Shown: piece by piece, positions 21,720 through 33,899 of the stretch
Numbering within the stretch: the first letter of the stretch is position 1
Layout of the letters: each line of letters opens with the position of its first letter
Assembly: GCA_903632075.3 (NCBI GenBank)
Contig: CAHIKZ030005641.1
Span: forward strand, 1,113,501-1,177,500
Length of the DNA stretch: 64,000 nucleotides
Source of the DNA: Acanthosepion pharaonis
Taxonomy: Eukaryota > Mollusca > Cephalopoda > Sepiida > Sepiidae
Reading direction: 5' to 3'
Program-made: the position numbers and the translations under genes
Notes under the pieces: generated by a model
Told to the model about the DNA's origin: nothing
The model's input: the letters and a program-made list of their open reading frames with translations, nothing else
The model's database searches: none

Positions 21720-22460
21720 GAAATAACATCAAAATGAAAAAATGTCTTCTATTCTCTTAATAACAGCTGAATAAACAAAGTTTCGAAATATTGCTTCTGC
21801 TATTTAAAGTGATTATTCCCCTTGATAAAATTCGATAAAAGTGGAATCTCTTAGGATGATGAAAACGTTTCAAGCTGGCATGATTCGTGTTCTAATATAG
21901 AAATTTATAACTGCTAAATGTAATTGCAGTTCCATTATAACAGACTTCGATGAATGAGAGTCTACAAACGTTTCATCGATAATAAACCCGTAATCTCCAG
22001 TATTTAGGTTCAATTCAACTTCTAGGGAATACGCGTCCCCTTCGAGAATTTAACATAATTGGCATAACTTCTATTCTACATAGAGTGACGTTAAATATGA
22101 AAGAGCATACAAAAATTTCAAAGTACAAATATGTTCATTTCAATTCAAACTATTCAAGAGCCGAATAGAATAAAACCATTTTAAAACTTATTTATTAGTA
22201 TCTATTCTTAAATGACACGTTATTAGCCGTTGTTGCTTTTCATTATTGTTGTTTTGTTTCTAGTTTCAGTGTCAATTTTTAAGGGTTTTTTCTCTATTAT
22301 AATTGTATTACTAGTATTCCTTCGTTTCTTATTTTGCTTTGAGACGAAGCAATCACAGAGCACTTAATGACAGACAATTACACCAGCAAAAACAAAAATT
22401 ACAAGAGCGCATATAACTTGAAGTGAAAATAATGACATAATCAGTACGATGATTTGAATC
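21720..22460. other. No recognised feature
   Basis: AT-rich unique-looking sequence. No frame above 60 codons and no similarity to other parts of the window. Confidence 0.5.
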
Positions 22461-22469
22461 CTAGCGGGG

Positions 22470-22580
22470 ATTTGCGGACAGTGTAAGGGATAGCGCCTCA
22501 GAATGAGAACTCGAGTTCAAATTCCACTTGAGTACCTTATATTCAATTATACGCAAATGATATGAATTTATCCCCCCACC
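22470..22580 (+). mobile_element. tRNA-like SINE head
   Basis: GTGTAAGGGATAGCGCCTCA followed by GAACTCGAGTTCAAATTCCA gives an A-box-like and B-box-like pair. The distal body after 22580 is not recognised. Confidence 0.55.
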
Positions 22581-22698
22581 CCACCAAGCAAAGTGTTAAA
22601 TTGTCACATTTGTCTCTGTAAAATATGTTATTCTCAAAAGTGTCAATGCAATATTCCCTCGCAAAAAAGAAAATTATTCTTATAAATCATCATATGTA

Positions 22699-23324
22699 TA
22701 GCGTGCGATGGATAAATAGTCGTCTAAATTATACAATAATGAAAATAATACTAACATCTCATTAACTGATATATTTACCAAAATTATCCAAAAATATCTT
22801 GATATACTAATAAATTTATTCGATAAAAACGTCATTGGGCTCAACTACATCTTTCTGTCTTCGGAATCTCCTGCATCTCTCCTGGGTGGTCTTCTTGTTT
22901 AAGTTGGGAAATGATGCCATAATCCTTGCCTTCAGTTCGTTTTTGGTGTTACAAGGTGTTTTGTTGAACTCTCGCTAAACTGTGCCCCACAAGTAATAGT
23001 CAAGGGCATTACAGTTTGGTTGGTCAGATGTAAGGGATGATGTGGTTGCAGAAATGGTCTGACAGCGATGAGTGGGTTCTCCTGCTTGTGTGGCATGGTG
23101 CAGAGTCCTGTTGCCATACATAGGGTCTTCCAACAACCACCCTCTTAACCCAGAGCAGTACTACCTCCTCAAGCCAGGGAATTACGTCATGGTGATATTT
23201 TTCTCGCAGACGGTGCCCAACTGACCCTATTATCCTGTGAAGTCAACAAAATCAAAAACAAGCATCACGCATGTGCTAAATTAAAAAATATAAAATGGCG
23301 ACAATTTACCCATCATGCCCTGTA
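22699..23324 (-). mobile_element. Internally deleted mariner element, copy 1
   Basis: Terminal inverted repeats are GCGTGCGATGGATAAATAGT (22701-22720) and the reverse complement of ACAATTTACCCATCATGCCC. The minus-strand transposase C-terminus is readable with shifts: a CHTKQENPL region (third-exon-like CxH equivalent of QQDSAPCHT), PFLQPHHPLHLTNQTVM, and the GAQFSESSTKHLVTPKTN block. The N-terminal helix-turn-helix and first catalytic region are deleted. A start-like ATGACG (complement at about 23187-23192) is joined almost directly to the LEEVVLLW block. Confidence 0.7.
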
Positions 23325-23424
23325 TATCATATTCGATTATATTTGAAAAGGCTTAACAAATTTTCGCTGTGTTTAATGTCGGAATAATTTATGTATCCCT
23401 CAAAAGGTATTAACATTGATTGAT

Positions 23425-23815
23425 TCATTTTCTACGGCTTAACAACACTTTGCAGATTACTTTATGCCGGAAAACATTTTTAATTTTTTTTTTCTGATAT
23501 AATAATGATTTACTGATTTTTTTTTTCCTGATTTACTCATGTAAGATTTACTAATTAAACTAATAGATGGGGGAGAAGAGGTGGATTCATAATTTTTTCC
23601 CCAAGGGTATTTGCGCGTAAATGAATACAACGAACCCAAATGGAAACAGAACTCTGCTTTCCGATTAACAATTTCGAGCCATTATCCATTATACCACTTA
23701 TACATACAACTTTGCAGCACATGGTATTCCCAAGCGGTCACGCATTTAGGTACTGACGAGGCTCGACGTTGCTTAACTACGGTAATCTTATGGGAAGCGG
23801 CGGTGTAGCCGTAAG
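23425..23815 (-). mobile_element. Composite 5S/tRNA SINE
   Basis: On the minus strand the 5S-like block (23800 to 23713) contains GTTAAGCAACGTCGAGCCTC, GTCAGTACCT, and GACCGCTTGGGAATACCATG. It is followed by a tRNA-like block (GTGGTATAATGGATAATGGC) and the body. Together with 18065-18480 it shows a fixed order of parts, so this is a family rather than a chance neighbour pair. Confidence 0.75.
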
Positions 23816-23822
23816 CCAACAC

Positions 23823-23878
<56 letters not shown>
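23823..23878. repeat. (ATAG)n microsatellite
   Basis: Fourteen units directly at the 5S end of the SINE. Confidence 0.95.
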
Positions 23879-23879
<1 letters not shown>

Positions 23880-23889
23880 CAATGATAGA

Positions 23890-24280
23890 TAGATTTGTTT
23901 TTACGCCTTTTCAACCATATGTGGTATATTTAAAGCCGAAACATATTTTGATTTAGAACAATAATTCTGTTTGTTGTGAGTGAATATTCAGTCAGTTATG
24001 TACCGTGTTACACGCTTAGGCGATCATGTATCTTTCGATACATGACTGATGAGGCAGATTTTTTTCTCGCAGTAGTTTTCCATTTCTTTCTGCGGTAGAC
24101 CAGGTGCCATCCAAGGCTATAGAACCCGGTCTGTCCTGCTATTTTACCCATAGCTGGAAGGGAATAAGAGGATTCATATTTTTCCTAAGGGTATTAGCAC
24201 GTAAGTGAATGTAATGGAAATCGAACTTGGCTCTCCGATTCCTCAATTCGAGCCGTTAACTATTTACTGAGAATAAACAG
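23890..24280 (-). mobile_element. tRNA-like SINE with internal hairpin
   Basis: Carries the body motifs AGGCTATAGAACCCGGTCTG and TTTTACCCATAGCTGG and the reversed tRNA-like end CGAACTTGGCTCTCCG. At 24026-24048 the segment CATGTATC/GATACATG is a small perfect hairpin. Confidence 0.65.
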
Positions 24281-24289
24281 ATTTTTTTT

Positions 24290-24445
24290 CAGAAACTATT
24301 ATTTAACCCTACAGTGGGGAGATTCATTTTTACCTTTCCTATTGGTATTTACGCGCGAGTGTGCGTAAAGAAACCAATTAGAATTCGAAATCGGCTCTTC
24401 CACTGAAATTCGAACTATTTATTACACCATCTGCACATCCATGGG
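24290..24445 (-). mobile_element. Second SINE fragment in tandem
   Basis: TTAACCCTACAGTGGGGAGA, GGTATTTACGCGCGAGTG and GAATTCGAAATCGGCTCTTC repeat the 3' body and tRNA-like part of the neighbouring SINE. Confidence 0.55.
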
Positions 24446-25050
24446 ATAGATTATTAACTGGTTTTACTTTATTTTTATATTTTATTTCTTTCTCCATTTT
24501 AGAGTATGTCTATTTTATCTGTATGTAATGTTTATGGAAACGAAAAAAAAAGTCTGTTTTAAACGTAATGATATGATTAAATTAACATCAACATATTGAG
24601 AAAATCATTGATACCCATTTTCCACCCATTTACATCTCAGTATTGTTTAATGTATTTCAATAAATTTAGTAGCGGTTTATATGATTGTACTTATTTATTA
24701 ATAAAAGGTTCATTTGAAGCGATGATTTTTTTTTCTTCGTAGTTACTTGCATCATATTTTATTAGTATAATTGTATGTGTCGATATAAACATAAAATGAC
24801 TCAACAAGCCTGTCTTGTCAGATGCACTAGTTGTATGCCATGTATTTAGTAGAGATTCGAGTAACCTGGAGACGGACAGTTTCAGAACAAGCCTAAACAC
24901 GTAGCATCGTTGCTTCTGCCGCTACTGCCTTCCTCTTCAAGCCTCGTTTTGAATTTACTTGAGTGTTCTTTGTGTCTGGTTAAATATCGTTCCTTTAGAC
25001 TGTATTATCGCTTACGAGAGTGTCAATATCCAAACAAAAAGATACAGACA
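24446..25050. other. No recognised feature
   Basis: AT-rich. The 69-codon minus-strand frame at 24691-24900 has no motif I recognise. Confidence 0.5.
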
Positions 25051-25092
25051 CACACCGAAACGCACGCACACAGACACACACGCACACACAAG

Positions 25093-25173
<81 letters not shown>
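25051..25173. repeat. (CA)n(TA)n compound microsatellite
   Basis: CA-rich 25051-25109, pure TA 25110-25173. Three overlapping frames across it are artefacts. Confidence 0.95.
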
Positions 25174-25176
<3 letters not shown>

Positions 25177-25602
25177 ACTTAAACGTTTTTTAGTGGATAC
25201 CCATATTTGTGTAGACGCTCCGTTTAATTTTTCAATCGGTATTCTATTTTCGTATAACGGCATGAATATTCTAGAAATCTTATTAAAGAAAAATGCGTCT
25301 TTCGGTAGGATTCTAACCTGACGGAGGGTGGATTTATATCTATTTATTGTAAAAGAGAGCTCAATAACCTAGAGAGGTTGTGGATAAAGAATACAAAAAT
25401 AAATAATCTAAAGGCCATGTGTTTAAATAACGCAAAACATTAATAAAAAACAAAACAAAAACTGGTTTCCTACATCCATTAATTTCCTTGTAGTAGTGGC
25501 CCATATAGAAAGATATCTAAATGAAAAGTAGCAGATATTCTGAAGATTTGACAGTCAATGCGTCTAGATAATTCTGTTAATATAGATTACTTAAATATAT
25601 AA

Positions 25603-25719
25603 CAAAGTGGACCCTGAGGACAACACCAAGCGGCGAGAGTATGTTTCGTGTTTGAACATAATCTTCAGGGTCAGAAGAATACGTTCGCTACTTAGTGTTG
25701 ACCTCAGTGTCCACTTTGA
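25603..25719. repeat. 24-bp inverted repeat, 69-bp loop
   Basis: CAAAGTGGACCCTGAGGACA plus ACAC at 25603-25626 and GTGTTGACCTCAGTGTCCAC plus TTTG at 25696-25719 are reverse complements with two mismatches. It may be a short MITE, and its right arm is shared with 11715-11735. Confidence 0.7.
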
Positions 25720-25792
25720 TATTTACATACGCTCTCAGATATTAAGTAATTAAATATACTATAAATTAAAACTATATATTTATCATATACAT

Positions 25793-26613
25793 ACAAGGTG
25801 CGAAGGATAAATTGTCGTTGTGGATAAATTGCGATGTGATAAATTACGCAAAAAGGAAAAAAATTACTGACATTTCAATTTTAACAGATATATTTACCAA
25901 AATTACACAAAACTATCATAGAATACTAAAGAGTAAATTTATTCAACAAAATTGCCATTGGATTCAACCCCCGTCCTTCCAACTACGGTATCTCCTCCAT
26001 CTCTTCTGGATAGTCTCCTTGTTTAAGTTGGGGGATGCTGCCATAATTGGTGTTACAAGGAATTTTGTTTATCCCCCATTCAACTGCGTCCCACAAATAA
26101 TAATCAAGGGGTTTCAGTATAGGGAGTTTGGTGACCAGATGTAAGGGGTTACATGGTCGCAGAAATAGTTTGACAGCCATAACCGGTTTCTCCTGCTTAT
26201 GTGGAATTGTGCAGTGTCCTGTTGCCATATACAGAGTCTTCCAGCCGCCATCCTCTTGGCCAAGAGAAAGCACGTAATGTACGCCTCCGTGTTTAGTTTG
26301 AGGCCCCGTGGGAAGATTAATGGAGGCATAACGTCGTCGTTACTTGTGATGACTCCCAATAGCTTCGTAATCACCATTAGACTTATCCTACTCATTCTGA
26401 ATTCTCTGCATTTTCCTCAGATTGACATTCAAACTCTCTGAAATGTTCATATTGGAGCTTCTGCCACGAATGCCAAACAGTACAGCATGCTGTTTCGATT
26501 TTTTTTTTTTTTTTTGAGTCATGCTGCTCTTTTTCTCACCTAGCTCACCCTACTATACTGCATGGTCGAAATTAAAAAATATAAATTGCGACAATTTACC
26601 TGTTGCACTCTGT
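25793..26613 (-). mobile_element. Internally deleted mariner element, copy 2
   Basis: Ends are ACAAGGTGCGAAGGATAAAT (left) and, inverted, CACAGAGTGCAACAGGTAAA (right), both followed by TTGTCG. On the minus strand the N-terminal part still shows NMNISESLNVNLRKMQRIQ (helix-turn-helix). It is then joined to MVITKLLGVITSNDDVMPP, LIFPRGLKLNTEAYI, RLCIWQQDTAQFH and LSNYFCDHVTPYIWSPNS. The span between HTH and the MVxGVV block, including the first catalytic aspartate, is missing. It is about 820 bases against roughly 1.3 kb for complete relatives. Confidence 0.75.
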
Positions 26614-26744
26614 GTGTGCGTGTGTATATATATACGTATATATACGTTATTTTTATACGTACAAACATTTAAGTAAATGCTGCGCTTATAAAAAACAGTA
26701 TTAAAAACATTTACCGGTTTGAATGTCTGAGAAAATTCATAGAA

Positions 26745-26865
26745 AATATATGTCCCCCGATATGAATCAAACCTGTATCCTACACGGAATCGTCAAATAG
26801 CCTGACAGGCTATACTATTTAGCTACAGAGGAAGCGTCATGTCAGCAAGGTCGAATTACTGCTTT
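26745..26865 (-). mobile_element. tRNA-like SINE head of another family
   Basis: Inverted, it reads CTCTGTAGCTAAATAGTATA, GCCTGTCAGGCTATTTGACG, then ACAGGTTTGATTCATATCGG, a tRNA-like A box and B box. The anticodon arm is not preserved as a functional tRNA. Confidence 0.55.
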
Positions 26866-26981
26866 TAAACTAGAAATTTCCTATGATTTCTTTGGAACGC
26901 ACATATCTGCTCGAAGCGTATCTTAACATAAACAAATGACGTTATATATTATGAAATAGAAAATTTAAAATTTAAAAGCAG

Positions 26982-26983
<2 letters not shown>

Positions 26984-27033
<50 letters not shown>
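26984..27033. repeat. (TA)n microsatellite
   Basis: About 24 TA units just before the R2-like LINE. Confidence 0.95.
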
Positions 27034-27036
<3 letters not shown>

Positions 27037-27119
27037 TGATAAAATACAGTTTTATGGTATGCTACAATAATGGGACAATATAACCAAGAATAATGTTATG
27101 TAAATTCTAACGAAATCCC

Positions 27120-28690
27120 AAAAAATGGAAATCCTCAGGAAATGACAACATACCCAATTTTTTAATCTATCATCTGTCATCAATCCATAAAACCCTTGCA
27201 TAATCTTCATCAATTGTTAATTAAAAATCCCAATGAATTCCCAGAAAGGATCACTGAAGGTATTACATATTTCCTACCAAAAGAGGGTGAAACAGATGAT
27301 CCGAAAAATTATAGTCCAATAACATATCTGTCCACCACGTATAAATTGTTCACTTCTGCCCTGAAGAACTGTACTTCCTCTTTTCACGTTGAAAACAATA
27401 TTTTTCCCTTGGAAAAGAAGGGATGTGGGAGAGGTTCATATGGTTGCAAAGATCAACTACTGATAAACCAAATGATCTTCCAAAACTGCAGGAAAAGAGG
27501 TAGAAATCTCAGCACAGCATGAACATGATAATGTAGCACACTCTTGAATACTTAAGGCTTGGAAATATACAAAGTCTCCTCGATGATCGTAAATTTCCTT
27601 AAACGCAGCACGGAAATGTGAAAACCCATAATATACACACATTACACCAAAGGCTTTGCCACATCCAACCACCTGAATATCCGACGAGAAATCATTCAAG
27701 GGGTCTCCCTGTCACGCCTTCCGTTTTGTCAGTCCTTTATCCCCCCTTTTTTATGAACTAAACAATAATAAAGAACTGGAACAAGAAGAAGTCTATAGGA
27801 ACCTAATAATTATCGAAGGAAATAGAATAGACTATACACAAATGAAGGAGAAAGTAAGAAATGAAAGCTAAAAACGTGTCCGTCTGGTATTGAATACCAA
27901 TTTCAATTAAAAAAAACTAACATCAGCCATCTTGGCTGTACCTGTGGTGGAATACAGTTTCAACATCCTTACTTGGATCATAACTTACATTAAGCTTATA
28001 ACTTGCCATTGCATGTATTATCCCAAGACTGATATTGATCGTCTGAATGTGCCCAGACCCGAAGGAGGCATAGGATTAGTTCAACTGGAACTGTCTTTGA
28101 AAAACTACAACACTCGAGCAGCAAATATACCTAGAAGCTACAGAAGACTGGATTATGATCTGTGTCTAAGAACATAAAAGAAATAAGAAACTGTATTCAT
28201 TAATAAAGGCAGCCGACAATTTCAAAATGGACTTTCAATTGGGTGAAGAAATGCAAGTAAAACATTGTCCACCTACTGCAGCGGCAAAAACTTTAAAAAG
28301 AATGCAAAAACTGATGCAATGGACCAGATACAGAAACGAGATCAAGATAAACATATGCACGGTCAATATTCTGCCATAACCAAACAGATTGATGTAAACA
28401 ACCCCCGTAGCCATCAGTAGTTATGTAGAGGAGGGTTAAAAGCCGAAACTGGAGTTTTTATTCTTCAATTGACAATATGTATCAGGTTGCATGGTATTGG
28501 AACCCACTGAATATAAACCCGCCATGACAGAATGGGCCAATATCTGCATTGGAAAATCTACAGCTTCTACGGAAATGAAACTGCAAGAAATTGGTATGAA
28601 CACCACCGAGACACGGTTACAGAGAAAGGACCTGTAACAATTTTATGGGCCTTTACAATACATTCAGAGAAAACAATCAAAGCTAATATG
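27120..28690 (+). pseudogene. R2/NeSL-like LINE: reverse transcriptase and start of endonuclease
   Basis: The open frame 27196-27519 has the RT fingers motifs EFPERITEGITYFLPKEG, DPKNYSPITYLSTTYKL and KKGCGRGSYGCKDQLLINQ. With shifts, the palm follows at 27525-27740 (HSWILKAWKY, IRREIIQGVSL). The thumb/C-terminal frame 27932-28174 has DIDRLNVPRPEGGIGLVQLE. The frame starting at 28532 reads WYEHHRDTVTEKGPVTILW, which resembles the lead-in to the restriction-like endonuclease of this LINE group. It then runs straight into CTAT repeats where the catalytic PD motif should come. The catalytic FxDD region is not readable. Confidence 0.65.
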
Positions 28691-28719
28691 TTAATCTATT
28701 TGTTCATTATCTATTTATT

Positions 28720-29499
<780 letters not shown>

Positions 29500-29502
29500 G
29501 TA

Positions 29503-29732
29503 AGCTCCACATCTTCATAAGAACTTCTACTCTGTGTGTCAGACTCCCCATAGTAGATTTTCTCAATCAGTACAATCTTGACATCTTCATGTCTAGTTTT
29601 AACACTTATGCATAGCCCCATGAATACGACTTCTTGCTTTTTGTTATGCTCATACAACACCACCTTTACATTGACTAGATTTTGTGCCGTGCATTCGTTG
29701 AACATTGCCGTTTTAAAAAAAAAAGTACGCAA
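29503..29732 (-). pseudogene. Unrecognised open frame, possibly exon or retroelement ORF fragment
   Basis: About 75 residues of normal protein composition with FNECTAQNLVNVKVVLYEHN near the start and SRSSYEDVELTD at the end. It is cut off downstream by the (TA)n tract. No splice acceptor AG is obvious before it and no family is recognised. Codon use looks less biased than in the microsatellite frames, which is why I list it. Confidence 0.25.
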
Positions 29733-29894
29733 TTATAAAATTGGGAATCAGCACTGATTGCTGATGGAATTTGTTCTGTTAATGCGTCACTCTGGGATAA
29801 ACGGTTGTTCCGTCGAATCGATCGATCTCTGAGATTCAATATGTTGGCGTGTTTCCTTTTAGCTACGATGCTGTGCTTAGATTTGGTGACCTCT

Positions 29895-30215
29895 TGATAG
29901 AGCGAAAGAAATAGGCGACATTCTCGGTAGAGTTACGGAAATAGGTGAGATTTGGAAAGAGTCACGAAAATAGACAACATTTCGGTAAAGTTAATAAAAA
30001 AGGTATCATTACAATACTTAGAGAAATGGTGACATTTCGATACAGATAAATATATGGACGCAGCTATGGAAATAGATGATATCCTTGGCGAGCTAGGGAA
30101 AATAGACAGAGCTATGAACATAAGTAACCTCTCAAAAGATCTGGAGAAATTGGATGACCTCTCGAAAACAGTTTGCATCTCAATAGTGATAAAGAAGTAA
30201 GTGACATCTCTGTAG
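29895..30215. repeat. Minisatellite, unit about 29 bp
   Basis: Degenerate units built on GAGTTACGGAAATAGGTGAC plus ATTTCGGTA, about ten copies. One more unit and a half lies at 30350-30395 on the far side of a LINE fragment, so the array was interrupted by that insertion. Confidence 0.7.
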
Positions 30216-30221
30216 AGGTTT

Positions 30222-30345
30222 TAATCATTTCACCCCAAGCAAAACAATAAATTCTACTCGGATGTAAAGGTTTTAGAGAAACTGAAAGTAAAAGAGAGAA
30301 CAGTAAAAGGACTAGATTCAAGGGGACAAAAGATAACGATTGACA
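30222..30345 (-). mobile_element. Jockey/CR1-like LINE 3' end
   Basis: TTTTAATCATTTCACCCCAA followed by GCAAAAC, then GTAAAAGAGAGAACAGTAAA, matches the family 3' terminus at 34955 and 51195. Confidence 0.6.
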
Positions 30346-30399
30346 TTTTTGAGTTAGGAAAATAGATGACAAATCGACAGAGCCACAGATATTGTTAAA

Positions 30400-31125
30400 A
30401 AATCGAAGTATTAAATGGCGAATTTTGATTGGTTGGAAAATATGTTTATCATTTTACCACTAATTTTACCGTTGTCTGAAAATAATATCAAATCCATATC
30501 ATTAATAAGAGCGGAAATAAAATTTTTATTTGAACTTTAAAGAGGGAACATGGTCACTACAAAGAGTATTTTACTAAATACAGAATTTCTCTACCGTATT
30601 TCTCTTCGATGCAGACGTTCCCTCTGAGACGCCTGCTTTCTGCATTTTATTTGAGTTTACTTTAGATTTGCACTTTTTTGTTGTTATGTTTCGTTACTTA
30701 ATCGTTTTGCCTATTTTAATCACATATTTTATTTCCTTCCTCAAAACTTACGAATCTTGGAATTTTTTTTACTATCTTTGAATTGAATTTCTTTCATAAA
30801 CTAAAACGTTTTTATACGTTTACTATTTGATGTTGTATTTTCGGAGGTATGTCTGCAGAGTGAGACAGATATAATGATCTGAAACTTTCAATGTATAATG
30901 AAATATCCATGTGATTAATGGATTAAGTGCATAGAAAAAAAAAGATAATCTTGAAAAAGAAACATTAGTTGACAAAATTAAATATTATTCACGAGGCTAC
31001 GGATATATGTCTGTGTATGTATCTTTTTCAGGAGACAGACCCACAGAGAATACGAACGATGTGAATGCATTAGGCTGACTCTGAATTTGATCTCGAAATA
31101 TAGCCTTGACCACACATCGCATCGT
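30400..31125. other. No recognised feature
   Basis: AT-rich sequence without repeats or frames I can assign. Confidence 0.5.
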
Positions 31126-31126
31126 A

Positions 31127-31129
<3 letters not shown>

Positions 31130-31213
<84 letters not shown>
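31130..31213. repeat. (TA)n(TG)n microsatellite
   Basis: TA 31130-31171, TG 31172-31213. Confidence 0.95.
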
Positions 31214-31216
<3 letters not shown>

Positions 31217-31663
31217 AAGTATATAAATATAAATAAATATATATATGTATAATTATTTATATATTATTGTATTTATAGAAAGCGCTCAATATTTATATTT
31301 GGTTGGATAGATGAGTTTTGACCCTGGCCACACTTCCAATCTTTTAAATTTCAACATTTCAATATACAAATGCGTATGTATAGACACAACACCACCCGTA
31401 TACATACATATGTCATATCCGAAACTGCCAACATATTTTATATATGTATGAGTCCTGACGGACGACCAAGTATATATGTGTCTGCATACATCGATGTTTG
31501 CGTTAGTACGATGAATGACAAAACGACGAAGTTCCCCCCACCACTTCCACAATAACACCAATACACTCAATCTATATAAACCCAATTAATCAGTTTGTTT
31601 GACGATCGCTAAAGCGTGAAACCCAGGGTAACAAACTCACATCAATCCAACCAAATATATATA

Positions 31664-32270
31664 GTTTGATTTGAATTTTACAATTGTGCGTTCTTGTACA
31701 AATATGGTGATAAGCGAATTCTTTTTTACTGGTAAATTTTCTGTCAAAGTGGCATGAACTATATTGTTCAATAATTACAGTAATGTCGCACTTATTATCC
31801 AAAAGTTGCACTTGGAAGTTATTTTAATTTCAATAAAGGTGCAATTAATTTACAACATGACTTATTCATACAAAAACAAATACAAAGGTTAATGATTTAA
31901 TTTGTACAAGAACGCACAATAAATATCAAAATCAAACTCATACACGCTCCAAAAAACAATAACTCTAATAGCATTTTTCGGATACAACAATACATATATT
32001 TTCGTTGTCCTCTTATTACTGAGAAAAAAACAAGAACAACATCTATTCCATACCTGAAGAGGAACAGACGAAAGCTTGTAGTAAAAATAAGAACTAATGC
32101 AACAGAAATTTATAAAACAAAGGATTTTTTCATTCATAACAGGTTCGGGTTTTTGTATATTATTTGAATTGTTTGCGACGATGGATTTTCGCCAATTAAA
32201 TCATTAATCTTTGTATTTGTTTTTTGTATGAATAATTCATGAATTTGTAAATTAATTGCACCTTTTATTG

Positions 32271-32276
<6 letters not shown>
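31664..32276. repeat. Two overlapping inverted repeats
   Basis: Arm A 31664-31704 pairs with A' 31900-31936 (core TGTGCGTTCTTGTACAAAT). Arm B 31826-31902 pairs with B' 32193-32276 (core CAATAAAGGTGCAATTAATT). A' begins exactly where B ends, so the two hairpins interlock. B' runs directly into a (TA)n tract. Between them lies a CTGAAGA...GAAA motif at 32054-32073. Confidence 0.75.

Positions 32277-32329
<53 letters not shown>
32276..32329. repeat. (TA)n microsatellite
   Basis: About 26 units, abutting the B' arm of the inverted repeat. Confidence 0.95.
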
Positions 32330-32330
<1 letters not shown>

Positions 32331-32855
32331 GAATATATTGAATAACAACTGTAGAAATGTTTCCGTAAACTAGATACATAACATTGAAACATGAATAACT
32401 GCAAGTAATTTTTTAATATTTGTCTGACTATTTATCTATATGTGCACGCCGGAACATATTCATCATTTATCTGTCTGAAAACTCATGTTATATCTTAAGA
32501 TTTTGGTGTGTAAAAGAAAAGGCGGATAAAAGAAACATCAGATAACAACAGACGAGAAAAGAATCGAGAGGACAACTATCAATCCTTCCTGAAATGTGAA
32601 ATTTTCACTGTGGAGACATGGTTGCGTTTAATCATTAAACTCTTCGCAACAAAGACTTATTTTGCCTTAGAAAATTTATTTTAATTAAATTTCATCCTAT
32701 TCCCCAGGTATTGTCCTATTGCGTTTTATTTATAGACGAAATAAATTATTTACTCCATAACAGAAACAAAACACGTAAATATACGATGTAGCTTTGAGTA
32801 AGCATCAAGCACAAACAGATCGGACCCCAGACTACCATCATGACGATGTCGGGTG
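32330..32855. other. No recognised feature
   Basis: AT-rich, no frame or repeat assigned. Confidence 0.5.
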
Positions 32856-32859
32856 TCCC

Positions 32860-33130
32860 TTCGGAGAGTCACCGTGCCTTGAGAGACTAATGGGACTTAA
32901 ACTCAAGCCTGACCTCAAGTGGGACTTATACATATGAGCCATTGCTAAAGATGCAGGTAAACTCGTCGGCTCCCTGTAGTGATCCATGTGCTACCATCTG
33001 TCTTTAAAAGAGACAGATCAAGCCAAGAATAAAGTACTGTTGTCATATTTGGGCCGGAAGCTGAATTGGAAAAGATTCCGACAGATTCATTGTTGGGATT
33101 CCTGGTAGCCCATACCTTAAAGAAATATAG
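32860..33130 (+). pseudogene. Jockey/CR1-like LINE, post-RT remnant, plus strand
   Basis: The plus strand reads LMGLKLKPDLKWDLYI, AIAKDAGKLVGSL, then after a shift QIKPRIKYCCHIWAGS. This is the same C-terminal block (LGLxxxPDLKW, KxxGSLY, IRPxxEYCxHIWAG) found on the minus strand at 2660 and 35100, but the wording differs enough for a separate family. Confidence 0.65.
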
Positions 33131-33499
33131 AAAATTGTACTCACAAGTACAGTTTACACATTAGGAAGAGCTTTATCTATGTAAAATTTGTGTCATCTTA
33201 TTTTGTTTTTTTTGCAAAAATGATCAATTGAAAATCCCATGAAGCCATTTCTAACCTTAGGTCACCCGGAAGGACATGTAACATATAACAGCAATCAAAA
33301 GAAGTAATAATAATAATAAACGCTCAAAAACTGAACACGATACAGAAAATATTTTATAAAACTAAATAATATACATTGAACTAATGTAAACCTTAATATA
33401 TAATCTACTTTTGGTACATAATAACATTATATCTTTGAAACGTTTCTGTTCACAATTCTCACTTGTTTACATCCATGTTTCTATGTATGTAGTGTATAG

Positions 33500-33890
33500 C
33501 TGGCCACTCATTTCGAGGATACCAGTCTACTAGGGTGGCTAGCTAATCCCTATTGCAGACGCTTGCTCAGGAGCATTTGTGTTTATTCAACAGCCACAGA
33601 GCCCACCTTTTATATTTATAGGTTTATACTGCAACTATGCTGAGCAGACCTTAGTTATAGTTTCTGGGAACGAGCGTTCAACAATTTGAACAAGGCCAGC
33701 ACGATCAAGCCCTCAGCCGCGATGACTCTGGACTTCGTGCCAGCACAGCTATCGACGACACCCAATTTCACTCACAAGGCTTGGGTCAATCCCTCCAATC
33801 CGATAGCATCTATGGTGAGATTAGAACCAGGGTCTCATTGTTAGAATGCGAATGATCTAACCACTCAGCCACGTGACCATACATCAATGT
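33500..33890 (-). mobile_element. tRNA-derived SINE, third family
   Basis: Inverted, the right end reads GGTCACGTGGCTGAGTGGTT AGATCATTCG and further on GACCCTGGTTCTAATCTCAC, a Ser/Leu-type tRNA-like A box and B box. The body continues leftward with GGCTTGGGTCAATCCCTCC and CACAGAGCCCACC, ending near 33500. Confidence 0.6.
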
Positions 33891-33899
33891 TTACTACAC

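Noticed and set aside
33830..33890. Possible tRNA gene of Ser/Leu type on the minus strand
   Set aside because: A and B box-like parts exist, but the acceptor stem does not pair and a repeat body follows.
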